From NCBI GenBank assembly GCA_947494825.1, contig CANLWN010000004.1:186001-250000 (forward strand): 64,000 nt of DNA, given 5' to 3'. A program made the translations under genes and the position numbers. Positions 54,078 through 63,910 of the stretch are shown here, piece by piece. This DNA is from an uncultured Flavobacteriaceae bacterium (GTDB lineage Bacteria; Bacteroidota; Bacteroidia; Flavobacteriales; Flavobacteriaceae). The first letter of the stretch is position 1; each line of letters opens with the position of its first letter. A model generated the notes under the pieces. That model saw only the letters and a program-made list of their open reading frames with translations. It was not told the origin of the DNA and searched no databases.

Positions 54078-55326
54078 TAAAAAGTATATCTGTTTTGTAT
54101 TTTTTTAAGCATATTACATAAATCACTACAAATTCTATAAAATAGCTTATCGTGGTGGTGGTCGCCGCTACTTTAAAGCCAAACTTGGGTATAAGAATAA
54201 AATTTAGTATTATATTCAATATTGCGGCTATAATTGCTGGTAAAGCCATAAAAATAGTGTTTTTATGGTAAAAGGGGATATTTGATAATACTGTGTACAA
54301 AAAATAAAAAAACATCCCTAAGACAATGGTTGGAATAATGTCTAAGATTACAAAATAGGAACTGTTAGCCATAATTAGAACCAAATAACTCTTCAGAATT
54401 ATAATCATGACTCCAACAAGTATAACAATTCCGATATAGTTCCTAGCGGCTCTGGACAGTTTAATTAAATCATTGGCCTTAAGATTTTCCAAAATAAATT
54501 TTTGCCACATTTTATTGGTTGCTAAAAAAAATGCCATAAAAATTGAGCTTACAGTATACGCCACAGTATAGTCTGCCACCTCAACCTCCGAATAATAATA
54601 ATTAATAATAAATCTGTCCGCAAAACTTAAAAGTAGGGCTGATAATATCCCTGGAACTATAGGTAAACTAAATTTTAAAGAAATCCATATTCTTTTTTTT
54701 AATTGATTTACAACTAATGTTAGTTTTATTCCTGAATAGGTTTTAGAAATTTTATAAAGTGCGATTACGGCAATTAATATGAAAACGACGAGTTGTATTT
54801 GTGCGAAAAGAACGGGCTCGAAAACACGTTCTTGTTTTAATAATAGAATTATAATTATAGTTAAAAGGTAAGGTGTTGCATTTCTTAATGCGTAATAAAT
54901 ATTATATTGTTTAACTCTTCCCCCAATTTGAAAGTAAGACAAAACAATTTCTATAATGGCATAAAAATATGCGCAAAAGATTATATACTTATCAAAAATT
55001 TCATCAACCACATAAATCTCCAAAGTATTGAACAGGCTTCTTAAAATTAAGAATACTCCTGCGATTATGGTTGAGCTTATTACAGCCCTATAAATAGATT
55101 CCATAGCCTTTTTTTTACTGTGCAGAAATTGCTTTTTTATATAACTTCTTTGAGCAAAATCAATAAATATGGAAAAAACAGGGATGGTAATCCAAAACAG
55201 GGCAAGTCGTCCAAAATCCTCCTTGGAGAAATAATTGGTAAATACACTAATGGCTAAGAAGATGATTCCTTTTGAGACTCCTTCTCCTAGAATATAATAA
55301 AAGTATTGCAGTAAGGATTTAATCAT
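54043..55326 (-). CDS. Polysaccharide flippase (Wzx family)
   Basis: The 427-residue protein has about 12 membrane helices and a MOP-type fold (YILGEGVSKGIIFLAISVFTNYFSKEDFG start). It is the second flippase of the window and probably carries this locus's repeat unit across the inner membrane. It overlaps genes on both sides (8 and 35 bases), so the block is tightly coupled. Confidence 0.88.
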   Translation of the reverse strand: MIKSLLQYFYYILGEGVSKGIIFLAISVFTNYFSKEDFGRLALFWITIPVFSIFIDFAQRSYIKKQFLHSKKKAMESIYRAVISSTIIAGVFLILRSLFNTLEIYVVDEIFDKYIIFCAYFYAIIEIVLSYFQIGGRVKQYNIYYALRNATPYLLTIIIILLLKQERVFEPVLFAQIQLVVFILIAVIALYKISKTYSGIKLTLVVNQLKKRIWISLKFSLPIVPGILSALLLSFADRFIINYYYSEVEVADYTVAYTVSSIFMAFFLATNKMWQKFILENLKANDLIKLSRAARNYIGIVILVGVMIIILKSYLVLIMANSSYFVILDIIPTIVLGMFFYFLYTVLSNIPFYHKNTIFMALPAIIAAILNIILNFILIPKFGFKVAATTTTISYFIEFVVIYVICLKKYKTDILFNGLTERSIRSS

Positions 55327-56359
55327 ATTTCTTCACTCCTTCAAGGAATGTTTTCATTACGTTGAACTGGGTGTCAATATATGCCCCTACACTTTTAAAT
55401 GAAGAAAAATTTGTCTTTTTATAATGGGTCAATTCTTGGTCAATTTTACTAATCAAATTATCATCTTCGATATTGAATATTGGTAAGTTCATAGTTTCAA
55501 CCATGCCTTTTCCACGCCCATCCTCATTAATAAGAATTGAGGGCAGTCTTTTACTTAAGAAATAGAGGTGGGCATGTACCCTATAACCGATATGAAAATC
55601 ACAATCATCATAAAAATCCAACTTTTTTAAATCGTAGGACACATCTTTAATAGCCACCTTCGAGTTGGTTAACTTTGAACCCAGATACATGGCCAAATAT
55701 CCTATTGTTGCCCTTATAGTTGTATGCTTATCCGGTAGTATGCCCCTGTGATATGTCATGGTGATTTTCGCTGCCGGAAATTGTCTGGTTATTGTTTTTA
55801 TCAACTTAATAGTTTGTCTAATAAGTTTCGGGTCTGCAGCCGTTGTAAAAACAATATGCTTTATATCCCTTTTTTCTTTAAAGTCTTTCCCTATAGATGG
55901 TAAATCATACCATACCGGACAGCCCGTCATAGTCACATTATTAAGGCCATTATTGTTTAATACACCTTCAGTGATTAGGCACCTACAACTCGAGTATTCA
56001 ATAGTTTTATGAACGTCTTCCAAAAACTTCCTAGACTCCACGTTAAACTTAAATGCTTCAGGGTTTCCAGAAGGTCTTCCACACCATCCTAATCCAAAAG
56101 GAATAATTGGCACTTTAATTTTTGATAGATCATCAACAAGTGGATAAATTCCTTTATAAATATCGGAGGTATAAGCAGGTCCGCCACATAGTACTATAAA
56201 TCTTGATTTATTTATAGTATCCAAATGCTCATCAAGTTTTTTGGTTCTATCAAGAATAACAATTTCCTTATCAACAAATTCCTCAAATAGCTTTCTTGCT
56301 CTGTCCGTAATTAAAAAATCTCCTATATTTTTAATCTGACCAGATAGTAATACAATCAT
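55319..56359 (-). CDS. Polysaccharide pyruvyl transferase family protein
   Basis: The 346-residue protein fits the PS_pyruv_trans family: IKNIGDFLITDRA start, IPFGLGWCGRPSG middle and HIGYRVHAHLYFLSKRLPSILINEDGRGKGM near the end. The family puts ketal pyruvate on sugars. This would add a negative charge to the polymer. It overlaps the flippase by 8 bases. Confidence 0.85.
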   Translation of the reverse strand: MIVLLSGQIKNIGDFLITDRARKLFEEFVDKEIVILDRTKKLDEHLDTINKSRFIVLCGGPAYTSDIYKGIYPLVDDLSKIKVPIIPFGLGWCGRPSGNPEAFKFNVESRKFLEDVHKTIEYSSCRCLITEGVLNNNGLNNVTMTGCPVWYDLPSIGKDFKEKRDIKHIVFTTAADPKLIRQTIKLIKTITRQFPAAKITMTYHRGILPDKHTTIRATIGYLAMYLGSKLTNSKVAIKDVSYDLKKLDFYDDCDFHIGYRVHAHLYFLSKRLPSILINEDGRGKGMVETMNLPIFNIEDDNLISKIDQELTHYKKTNFSSFKSVGAYIDTQFNVMKTFLEGVKKYD

Positions 56360-56375
56360 ACTTAAATTAGTTTAG

Positions 56376-57434
56376 TTAAGATAACATGTTCCATTGTAAA
56401 ATAGAATCTTCATCAATATCCCCTAGAGCTTTTCTACCAACAACCTGTCCAATATCTTTGGGTGAAATTCCGTGAGCAGGTCTTTTCCATGTTAAATGAC
56501 TCTGGTCTACGATTTCCCCTTTTTCAATTTTCTTAGATGCGACCAAACTTCGCCTTGCGTTATTTCTAGAAATTTCTTCGGTCTCTAAAGGTGCTTTCTG
56601 TTGACTGCCAATAAAATCATATACCTCTTCCATTTTTCTGAAAAACAACTTGAGGTCCTCTTTATCCATGGCATGGTAATGATCGTTGCCCGGAAGTGTT
56701 TTATCATGTGTGAAGTGTTTTTCCAAAACTACCGCTCCTAGTAAATGAGCAATTTTTAAAGCTTCCATATCCCTGGGAAGGGTATGATCCGAATATCCTG
56801 GAATAGTACCTGAGAATTTGCCAATAAGGTCCTTGATCATCCCCAAATTGGCATTTTTATCCAATGTAGGGTAATTCAATACGCAATGCATTAAACATAA
56901 AGGGACATTATACTTGTTAATGGTTTCCAGCGCTTGTTGAATTTCCCAAACATAGGAGGCTCCCGTAGATAAAATTATAGGCTTGCCAAAAGAGCACATG
57001 TGCTCTATAAAAGGCAAATTAGTTATGTCTGAGGAAGATATCTTGAAAACATCCATCAAATCATTTAAAAACTCGGCAGATTGCGTATCAAATGGCGTTG
57101 ATAGAAATTCAATCTCAACTTCGTCGCAGTAGTGTTTTAGTTTTTCGTACTCCGATTTCCAAAACTTATCATATTTTTTAAAAAGCTCAAATTGGCTTTT
57201 TGTACGCTCCTTGGTTGTGTCCCAATATGATGGACTGTTTTTGGAAGCTATCGTATTTGCCTTGTAAGTTTGGAATTTAATGGCCTGAGCTCCACCTTCT
57301 TTGGCCTCATCAATTAATCTTTTGGCCAAGTCCATGGAACCTTCATGGTTAACACCGGCCTCTGCAATTATATATGGCCTCTGAAAGGCTTTTTCACTAT
57401 AGTTATATGTGCTGATTAAATCTATAAGTTTCAT
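56376..57434 (-). CDS. N-acetylneuraminate/legionaminate-type synthase (NeuB family)
   Basis: The 352-residue protein has a TIM-barrel NeuB domain (IIAEAGVNHEGSMDLAKRLIDEAKEGGAQAIKFQTYK start, then STPFD, KISS and GYSDHT) and a C-terminal SAF antifreeze-like domain (about 290-350, ARRSLVASKKI). It condenses phosphoenolpyruvate with a hexosamine to make a nonulosonic acid. Whether this is sialic, legionaminic or pseudaminic acid cannot be told; a PseG-like partner suggests the last two. Confidence 0.92.
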   Translation of the reverse strand: MKLIDLISTYNYSEKAFQRPYIIAEAGVNHEGSMDLAKRLIDEAKEGGAQAIKFQTYKANTIASKNSPSYWDTTKERTKSQFELFKKYDKFWKSEYEKLKHYCDEVEIEFLSTPFDTQSAEFLNDLMDVFKISSSDITNLPFIEHMCSFGKPIILSTGASYVWEIQQALETINKYNVPLCLMHCVLNYPTLDKNANLGMIKDLIGKFSGTIPGYSDHTLPRDMEALKIAHLLGAVVLEKHFTHDKTLPGNDHYHAMDKEDLKLFFRKMEEVYDFIGSQQKAPLETEEISRNNARRSLVASKKIEKGEIVDQSHLTWKRPAHGISPKDIGQVVGRKALGDIDEDSILQWNMLS

Positions 57435-57443
57435 TTCGCTGTT

Positions 57444-59072
57444 TTAAATAGTCTTATTTATTAACTTGAGGACATTTGTTTTTCCTTTTTTTAATCGATT
57501 CCTTAACATTCTCCTGTTCATTAACTTTCTTAAATTATACTGCAGCGTTTCCTTAAATGCTTCCAATATTGAATCGTCTGAAGCATCTTCCCCAAGACCT
57601 AAGTTGTAGAAGCCGTTTTTTTCAGATGCAAAAAAATGTGTTGTTTCCCTTAGGTTTTGACATAAAACAATACACGGCACTCCGATTGAAGCAACCTCAA
57701 AAGTAGTCCTTCCTGCCGAAGTAAATACTATATCGGCATTTAAAATTTCCTCGGAGATATTAGTAATATTAGTCTTTACTTTAATCATGGGGAAATCTCG
57801 AGCCAATTCTTCCGTATATCTATATCCCATCCCGGTAATAACTATTATCCCAATGGCACTTTTAGTGCAAAATTCCTGTAAAAGTGTTAAAACTCTCCTT
57901 GTAAAATTATTGGGGTCCACTCCTCCAAACGAAACAAGTATGTTTTTTACATTTTCTTCAATTACTTTTTCGGGAGTATACAAGAATTCATCTCTCAAAA
58001 TAAAATACTCATGTCCATAATAATGGTTTAGAATTAGTTTGTGTTCGGGATACATGGCGTTGATTACCAAATCTGCGTGTTTAGATCCTTGTCCAATGTC
58101 TTCAAAATTAATAATTCGATATTCTCTCTGTCGCAGCTCTAAAATATATTCCTCAGATGTATCCAAAATATCATTTATTATGACATCAGGCTTAATAAGT
58201 TCTATATCCTGTATTACTGAAGACTGCTCTTGAATATATACCTCATAATTGGATTCCGCAATTTTATCATATGCTAGTTTACTGGTACTATCGACTAAAA
58301 AGACAATGCGATGATCTAATATTTCATTTGCAATACTTAGGGTGTTATAAACATGCCCCATTCCTATTCTCGAATTTCCGGAAACCACAAATAGAATAGT
58401 TTTTCTCTTCAAATAATATTCGCACAAATTCCAATCATCAAAATCATCAATGTCTATGGCTTCCTTTTTAGAAAGTGGAAACAGTTCTATTTTCTTTCCA
58501 AACCTTGAGTTTTTCGTTATGAATGGAGTTCTAGTAATGACGAAGCCACCCGTTTCCTTATAAATTTGGGGTAATTCCTGTCTGTTGACCCTTTTCTCAT
58601 AATTTGGAACATAACCGTCCCTTAATTTGATCCAAGTAAGATGACTGTCATAAACACCGGATATAACGGTATCCAGATTATTATTAATAAGTCTATCTAT
58701 AGCTTCTTCTACAGATTCTTTACTCAGTAAGGGTGAGGTTGGCTGAAGCGTAATCACCAAATCGTATTCCTTATTTTCTTTCTCTTTGATTTTTTTATAC
58801 GCATCATAAATAACAGGGTCCAAAGTGGTATTATCTCCCGATATGCTTTCATCTCTTGTTACAGCTTTAGCCCCAAATTTGGAAGCAATCAACAATATTT
58901 CATTGTCATTGCTTGAAACGTAACAATCAACTTCACAAGAACTAATCTTTAAAGCATTTGAAATGGAATATGAAATTAGAGGCTTCCCATTTAGGGTTCT
59001 AAGGTTTTTCCTTGGGATTCCTTTGGACCCGCCTCTAGCCGGAATAATAATTAGTATTTTAGTTTTATCCAT
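57444..59072 (-). CDS. NeuA-PseG fusion: CMP-nonulosonate synthetase and nucleotide-sugar hydrolase-like
   Basis: The 542-residue protein joins two domains. Residues 1-225 are a CMP-sugar synthetase (IIPARGGSKGIPRKN start, LQPTSP at about 109-114). Residues 226-542 are PseG-like, a UDP-sugar hydrolase GT-B fold with SRIGMGHVYN (H240 fits the catalytic His) and the late SAGRTTFEVASIGVP motif. Both the hydrolysis before NeuB and the CMP activation after it would be done by one protein. It lies 10 bases from neuB. Genes for earlier steps (PseB/C/H or LegB-like) are not in the window. Confidence 0.85.
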   Translation of the reverse strand: MDKTKILIIIPARGGSKGIPRKNLRTLNGKPLISYSISNALKISSCEVDCYVSSNDNEILLIASKFGAKAVTRDESISGDNTTLDPVIYDAYKKIKEKENKEYDLVITLQPTSPLLSKESVEEAIDRLINNNLDTVISGVYDSHLTWIKLRDGYVPNYEKRVNRQELPQIYKETGGFVITRTPFITKNSRFGKKIELFPLSKKEAIDIDDFDDWNLCEYYLKRKTILFVVSGNSRIGMGHVYNTLSIANEILDHRIVFLVDSTSKLAYDKIAESNYEVYIQEQSSVIQDIELIKPDVIINDILDTSEEYILELRQREYRIINFEDIGQGSKHADLVINAMYPEHKLILNHYYGHEYFILRDEFLYTPEKVIEENVKNILVSFGGVDPNNFTRRVLTLLQEFCTKSAIGIIVITGMGYRYTEELARDFPMIKVKTNITNISEEILNADIVFTSAGRTTFEVASIGVPCIVLCQNLRETTHFFASEKNGFYNLGLGEDASDDSILEAFKETLQYNLRKLMNRRMLRNRLKKGKTNVLKLINKTI

Positions 59073-59378
59073 GTCTTAATTACGCAAAATCTTACTCCAA
59101 ATAGTTATTGATTCTCCCTATGACCATTTAAAGTCCTTTTAGAGTTTATTGGGTGTTTTTTTAATTCTCTGAATCATTCGCAGACTCATTTTAGGTCTTA
59201 TCACAGGAGCCAGATATTAGTAATCGGAAGAAATAAGATTAACATTCATTCCGCCCGGTTATAGGTATTTGAAGCAAACTTTCTTTTGCATCTGTTGCTA
59301 TAAATTGATGTTTGGCTTTAATGCATCATTGGTTTATCAAAACCTGTGCAAATTGAATCAAGAAGTCGGTAGTCAATA
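59073..59378. other. 306-base gap between the CMP-sugar and acetylation blocks
   Basis: AT-rich with no gene, strong hairpin or exact -7 consensus seen on the minus strand. It probably holds the start of the nonulosonic acid transcription block. Confidence 0.4.
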
Positions 59379-61085
59379 CTACAAATTTTCTAAGTTTCGT
59401 TCCACAATTCCATAAACGATTATATCCGGGTTAATCTCTTCAATTAGTTTATTATTCAATTTAATATTTCTAACAAAGATAGTTCTATTAAAGTGAATTG
59501 GTAAAAATTGCAATAATTCATATGTGTAAGAATCTCCAAAGAATATTGCCGTTTTATTGTTGATTGCATCAGGATTGTCAATAACAACAGACCGATTACC
59601 ATAAACATTTTTTCTAAACGTTAAATTTCTTTTTATTGAATTTTTAAATTTAATATAGGTATCCTTAAAATATCCCTTTCTATTATCTACTCCCAGTAAA
59701 TTTAACAAATCCCCCTTCCTGTAATCTCTATTAAATTCAAGTTCAAAATCTTCAATCTTTAAGGGTCTAGAAATACCACTGTCGGAGAGGGATAATTTTT
59801 CCATAATATTTTTATACGCATAATAGGCCCCAAGTGAATTCCAATGACTATCATTTTTCAAATAAAGCGGATGATTCCCTTTATTTTTTGATATAACTTT
59901 TTCTTGTTCTAGATTGTTAATGTTTTTATTGTTCAAAAAGATATAAGTCTGATCGACCCGTCTTTTTCCTTCTTTTTTTAACAATTTGAATCTTTCTGGC
60001 ACCTTATTACCGTAAATGGTATGTTTGTTAGGGAATATCGTAACTAAAAAAATCTTGTTCCTGTCCGAGGACCATTCGTTGATTTCTTTAAGTTTATTTC
60101 CAAAGTTTCCGAGATTTGGATTTTCAAAAGGCCTTTTATTTAGGTAGGAATTCTGAATATCTTCCTCCCAGTAAAAAAGCCAGTTATCCTTACCAACAAT
60201 AACTCGGTCTGATTTAGGAGATGTTTTAAACAGTTTTACCTTAATGATAGAACTTAATGAAATCATCTTTTTTCTAAAACCAAAATTGTCATTGTAATAA
60301 GATTCAAAATTTTTCGGATATGCTTCAATATTTTGGATATCCAATTTCGGATTTTTACTCAACTCTCTTTTTTCTGTAATTGTAGTATCGTCTATATTAA
60401 AGATTTCATCTAAATGTGGTGTGATCATAAGAAGAAAGAAAGAAAAGATGAATGCATGATAAAATGAAGTTTGCATTTCTTTTTTGGTGGTTTTAAAAAG
60501 AAATGCAAACAAGCAACTTAAAGCCAAAAAGAAAGAAAGTATTATATTTATAATGATACGACCATGATTTGGTCTCGCCTTTAAACCTTTGATTGTATCA
60601 CTTAAGTCTACAGAGTAAAAAAAAGGGTCGGATCGTGTTCCAATAACTTTTCTAATATATCCAGAATTACTTGCCTCTACATACTTATTAGGTTTAAAAT
60701 AATCTTCTAAATCATCTTTATTAATCGCTTTATTATTCCCATCAAAAGATAATATAACTTGATTTATGAGTACTGGTGAAGTATTATGGCTATTACCAAA
60801 ATCAAACCTTAAATGGGACACAGTCAGGGTATCTGGAATATCATAATTCAACCATTGAGCTTTACGATTACCAAACACTTTGGTTCTTTTTGATAAGTTT
60901 TCATTAAATTTTCCCGTTGGTTCTCTGTAAAACAACTGAAAAACATCTTCTTCGCTTGTTACAATTTCAAAAGACACCCTTAAAGGTTCAGCTTGATAAC
61001 TGTTCAATATATAATTTCTGTTTAATATGAAAAATATGGTGAAAAGGACCGTAAAAATCGCAATATGTAAGATTCTATTTTTCAT
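59379..61085 (-). CDS. AlgX/AlgJ-like SGNH acetyltransferase with unnamed N-terminal domain
   Basis: The 568-residue protein has a membrane helix (7-24), a periplasmic domain at 33-165 (LFYR, LRFDFG, YFKPN), two more helices (176-197, 206-223), and an SGNH/AlgX-like domain from about 240. The catalytic motifs are DSHW at 412-415 and GDSYTYE at 517-523. It probably takes acetyl from the MBOAT partner (start and stop adjacent) and moves it to the polymer. The N-terminal domain also occurs in the lipoprotein at 51688. Confidence 0.82.
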   Translation of the reverse strand: MKNRILHIAIFTVLFTIFFILNRNYILNSYQAEPLRVSFEIVTSEEDVFQLFYREPTGKFNENLSKRTKVFGNRKAQWLNYDIPDTLTVSHLRFDFGNSHNTSPVLINQVILSFDGNNKAINKDDLEDYFKPNKYVEASNSGYIRKVIGTRSDPFFYSVDLSDTIKGLKARPNHGRIIINIILSFFLALSCLFAFLFKTTKKEMQTSFYHAFIFSFFLLMITPHLDEIFNIDDTTITEKRELSKNPKLDIQNIEAYPKNFESYYNDNFGFRKKMISLSSIIKVKLFKTSPKSDRVIVGKDNWLFYWEEDIQNSYLNKRPFENPNLGNFGNKLKEINEWSSDRNKIFLVTIFPNKHTIYGNKVPERFKLLKKEGKRRVDQTYIFLNNKNINNLEQEKVISKNKGNHPLYLKNDSHWNSLGAYYAYKNIMEKLSLSDSGISRPLKIEDFELEFNRDYRKGDLLNLLGVDNRKGYFKDTYIKFKNSIKRNLTFRKNVYGNRSVVIDNPDAINNKTAIFFGDSYTYELLQFLPIHFNRTIFVRNIKLNNKLIEEINPDIIVYGIVERNLENL

Positions 61086-62501
61086 TTAAAATCTGAAATA
61101 GATAAATGGATTATAATTACTTTCCGCCAATTCAAGTAGGCTCAAAAAAAACAGCAATAAATATATCGGATAAAGCATATATTTGAAGTTTTGTGCTTTA
61201 TTGAGCGAAGCCCATTTGGCCTTTAAATACACTTTGATATTCGTTGAAAAAATGACCGCTATGATAAAAACAAACACAAAATAAATACTAATATACTGGT
61301 ATACTATCTCGTTTCCTCCTTTCCCAAAAGCAAACATCCCCTTAAGATATTGCCAGGCATCGCTCAGGTTTTCTGCTCTGAAAAACACCCAACCTACTGA
61401 GACAACCAAAGCCACATATATAAACCCCACAAAATTTGGGGCCTTATTGAGAAATTTACTTAAGCCTATCCTTTCCAATATCAAAAAGAACCCATGAAAC
61501 AGGCCCCAAAAAATAAAATTCCAGCTAGCGCCATGCCAAAGTCCCGTTACGAAAAAAACAATTATCAAATTGACATAAGTTCTCCCAATACCTTTTCTAT
61601 TGCCTCCTAAAGGGATATAAAGATAATCTCTGAACCAGCTTGATAAAGAAATATGCCATCTTCTCCAAAATTCTTGGATGGATCTACTTATATATGGATA
61701 ATTAAAGTTTTCCAAAAAGTCAAATCCAAACATTTTCCCAAGACCGATTGCCATATCAGAATATCCGGAAAAATCAAAATAAATCTGGAATGCATAACAA
61801 ACAACACCTATCCATAAGGACACAGAACCTACTTCTTCGCTATTGTTAAATACAAAATCGGCCATAAAGCCCATTTGATTTGCGATAATCACCTTCTTGA
61901 ACAACCCAATGATAAACCTTATAACTCCACTTTGAAATTGTAGAATATCGAATTTTCTGTCAGCCTCAATTTGTTTAGAAACATCTATATATCGCACTAT
62001 TGGTCCCGCAATTAATTGGGGAAACATTGATATATACAAGGCCAAGGAGACCAAACTTTTTTGAGAGTCAACCTTTTCGTAATAAACATCGATTAGATAG
62101 GACATTCCCTGAAATGTGAAAAATGAAATACCGATCGGTAATATTATTTCATTTAAGCTTGAAAAACTTAAAATTCCCATTTCATTGATATTGGTAATAA
62201 TAAAGTTTGTGTACTTGAAATAACCAAGCATCAAGACATTCATCGCCACAAAAAAGAATAAGAAAGCCCTGGATGCTACTGGCCTACCTTCCCGAGCCAT
62301 AAGATTTATCAAAATTCCTCCCAGATAATTGATTGAAATTGAAAAAATCATCAGCATAACCAGTTTTTGCTCTCCCCAAGCATAAAAAAAAAGACTAGAT
62401 ATTGTAAGAAATATATTCCTCAGTCTAGTATTAATCAAGTAATAGATAATAAGAACTAAGGGTAAAAAAATGAAAAGGAAAGTAATGGAACTAAATACCA
62501 T
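61086..62501 (-). CDS. MBOAT family O-acyltransferase (AlgI-like)
   Basis: The 471-residue protein has about 11 membrane helices and MBOAT motifs: SIQEFWRRWHISLSSWFRDY and GLWHGASWNFIFWG (catalytic His). AlgI-like members pass acetyl groups across the membrane for use by AlgJ/AlgX-type partners. The next gene follows directly (stop and start adjacent), so the two act as a pair. Confidence 0.93.
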   Translation of the reverse strand: MVFSSITFLFIFLPLVLIIYYLINTRLRNIFLTISSLFFYAWGEQKLVMLMIFSISINYLGGILINLMAREGRPVASRAFLFFFVAMNVLMLGYFKYTNFIITNINEMGILSFSSLNEIILPIGISFFTFQGMSYLIDVYYEKVDSQKSLVSLALYISMFPQLIAGPIVRYIDVSKQIEADRKFDILQFQSGVIRFIIGLFKKVIIANQMGFMADFVFNNSEEVGSVSLWIGVVCYAFQIYFDFSGYSDMAIGLGKMFGFDFLENFNYPYISRSIQEFWRRWHISLSSWFRDYLYIPLGGNRKGIGRTYVNLIIVFFVTGLWHGASWNFIFWGLFHGFFLILERIGLSKFLNKAPNFVGFIYVALVVSVGWVFFRAENLSDAWQYLKGMFAFGKGGNEIVYQYISIYFVFVFIIAVIFSTNIKVYLKAKWASLNKAQNFKYMLYPIYLLLFFLSLLELAESNYNPFIYFRF

Positions 62502-62507
62502 AATACC

Positions 62508-63365
62508 TTAATGAGTTTTCAATAGTGAAAAGCAACTGATTAAACTATCGCTCCAAAATGGAATTGCAATTTTAAAGGTATTTATTGCTTTCATTTTGCT
62601 AAGGTTGCTGTTTTTAGGTCTCCTGGCCGGGGTTGGGTAGTCCAAGGTACTAATAGAGTTGACTTTGATGTTCAATTCGGCAACCTCAAAGATTTTAGCC
62701 GCAAAGTCATACCAACTTATTGTACCTTCATTACTATAATGGTATAGACCATATTCTTCCCTCTTATTCGTTATCAAGAACAATATGAAGGTGGCCAAGT
62801 CCCCAGCATAAGTTGGAGAACCAACCTGATCATTGACCACGCTTATTTCTTTGTTTTCATTTCCCAGCTTTAGCATTGTTTTCATAAAATTGCGTCCATA
62901 TTCCGAATACACCCATGATGTTCTTACAATGAAGTATTCTTCCAATATGTCCTGGACATAGCTTTCGCCTAGCAATTTGGAAGCTCCATAAACACCTAAG
63001 GGTCTCGGTTTGTCTTCCTCTGTATAGGGCATTGTTTTTTTTCCATCAAATACAAAATCCGTAGAAATATGAATTAATTTGCTATTATTTGCGCTACATG
63101 CTTCCGCCAAAGTTTTTACCGCTTCCGCATTAATCAAATACGCCTTATCCACTTGAGATTCAGCAAGGTCAACGGCCGTATATGCAGCACAATTTATACA
63201 GTAGTCAAATTTGTATTCTTTGAAGCAGTTTTCAATAGCCCTGGAATCTGTAATGTCCAATTCTTTGTAATCCGTAAAAACAAATTGCCATTCCGGGTAA
63301 CCCTTGGCAACATCTTGAATACATCTTCCCAGCTGTCCCTTAGAACCGGTAACCAATATTTTCAT
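62508..63365 (-). CDS. rfbD: dTDP-4-dehydrorhamnose reductase
   Basis: The 285-residue SDR has the TGSKGQLGR cofactor motif and the catalytic YGASK (Y/K pair). It reduces dTDP-4-dehydro-L-rhamnose to dTDP-L-rhamnose. It overlaps rfbC in an ATGA junction and lies 6 bases from the MBOAT gene. Confidence 0.95.
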   Translation of the reverse strand: MKILVTGSKGQLGRCIQDVAKGYPEWQFVFTDYKELDITDSRAIENCFKEYKFDYCINCAAYTAVDLAESQVDKAYLINAEAVKTLAEACSANNSKLIHISTDFVFDGKKTMPYTEEDKPRPLGVYGASKLLGESYVQDILEEYFIVRTSWVYSEYGRNFMKTMLKLGNENKEISVVNDQVGSPTYAGDLATFILFLITNKREEYGLYHYSNEGTISWYDFAAKIFEVAELNIKVNSISTLDYPTPARRPKNSNLSKMKAINTFKIAIPFWSDSLISCFSLLKTH

Positions 63366-63910
63366 GCTATCTTGGCATTTTTGAATTCGGGCAAAAGCCT
63401 ATCCCTTTCAGAAACGCTTATATCCGTTTGCGGCAGGCCCCAATCGATACCCAATTCTTTATCATTGTAGACGATTCCCCCTTCTGAAGACTTGTTATAA
63501 AAATTATCGCATTTGTAAAAAAAGGTGGCTGATTCGCTCAGTACCGCAAAGCCATGGGCAAAGCCTCTTGGAACAAAAAGTTGTTTTTTGTTTTCCGCTG
63601 ATAATTCTATGGCTACATGTTTGCCAAAAGTCTCAGACTCTCTTCTGATATCTACGGCCACGTCCAAAACCCTTCCTTGTAGTACTCTAACCAATTTGGC
63701 CTGGGCATACGCTTCTAACTGATAATGCAAGGCCCTAACAACCCCGTAATGGGAAAATGATTGGTTATCCTGGACGAAATGAACTTCACTTTCCACCAGG
63801 GCATTGAATTTCCTTTGATTGAAGCTTTCAAAAAAATAACCTCTTTCATCAACGAAAACATTCGGTTCCAATACGAAACAGCCTTTAAGCTCGGTTTCCG
63901 TAGCAATCAT
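63362..63910 (-). CDS. rfbC: dTDP-4-dehydrorhamnose 3,5-epimerase
   Basis: The 182-residue cupin protein has the RmlC marks FVDERGYFFESF, FVQDNQSFSHYGVVRALHYQ (catalytic His) and FVPRGFAHGFAVLSE. It makes the L-rhamnose form before rfbD. Its ATG overlaps the rfbA stop (ATGA). Confidence 0.95.
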   Translation of the reverse strand: MIATETELKGCFVLEPNVFVDERGYFFESFNQRKFNALVESEVHFVQDNQSFSHYGVVRALHYQLEAYAQAKLVRVLQGRVLDVAVDIRRESETFGKHVAIELSAENKKQLFVPRGFAHGFAVLSESATFFYKCDNFYNKSSEGGIVYNDKELGIDWGLPQTDISVSERDRLLPEFKNAKIA

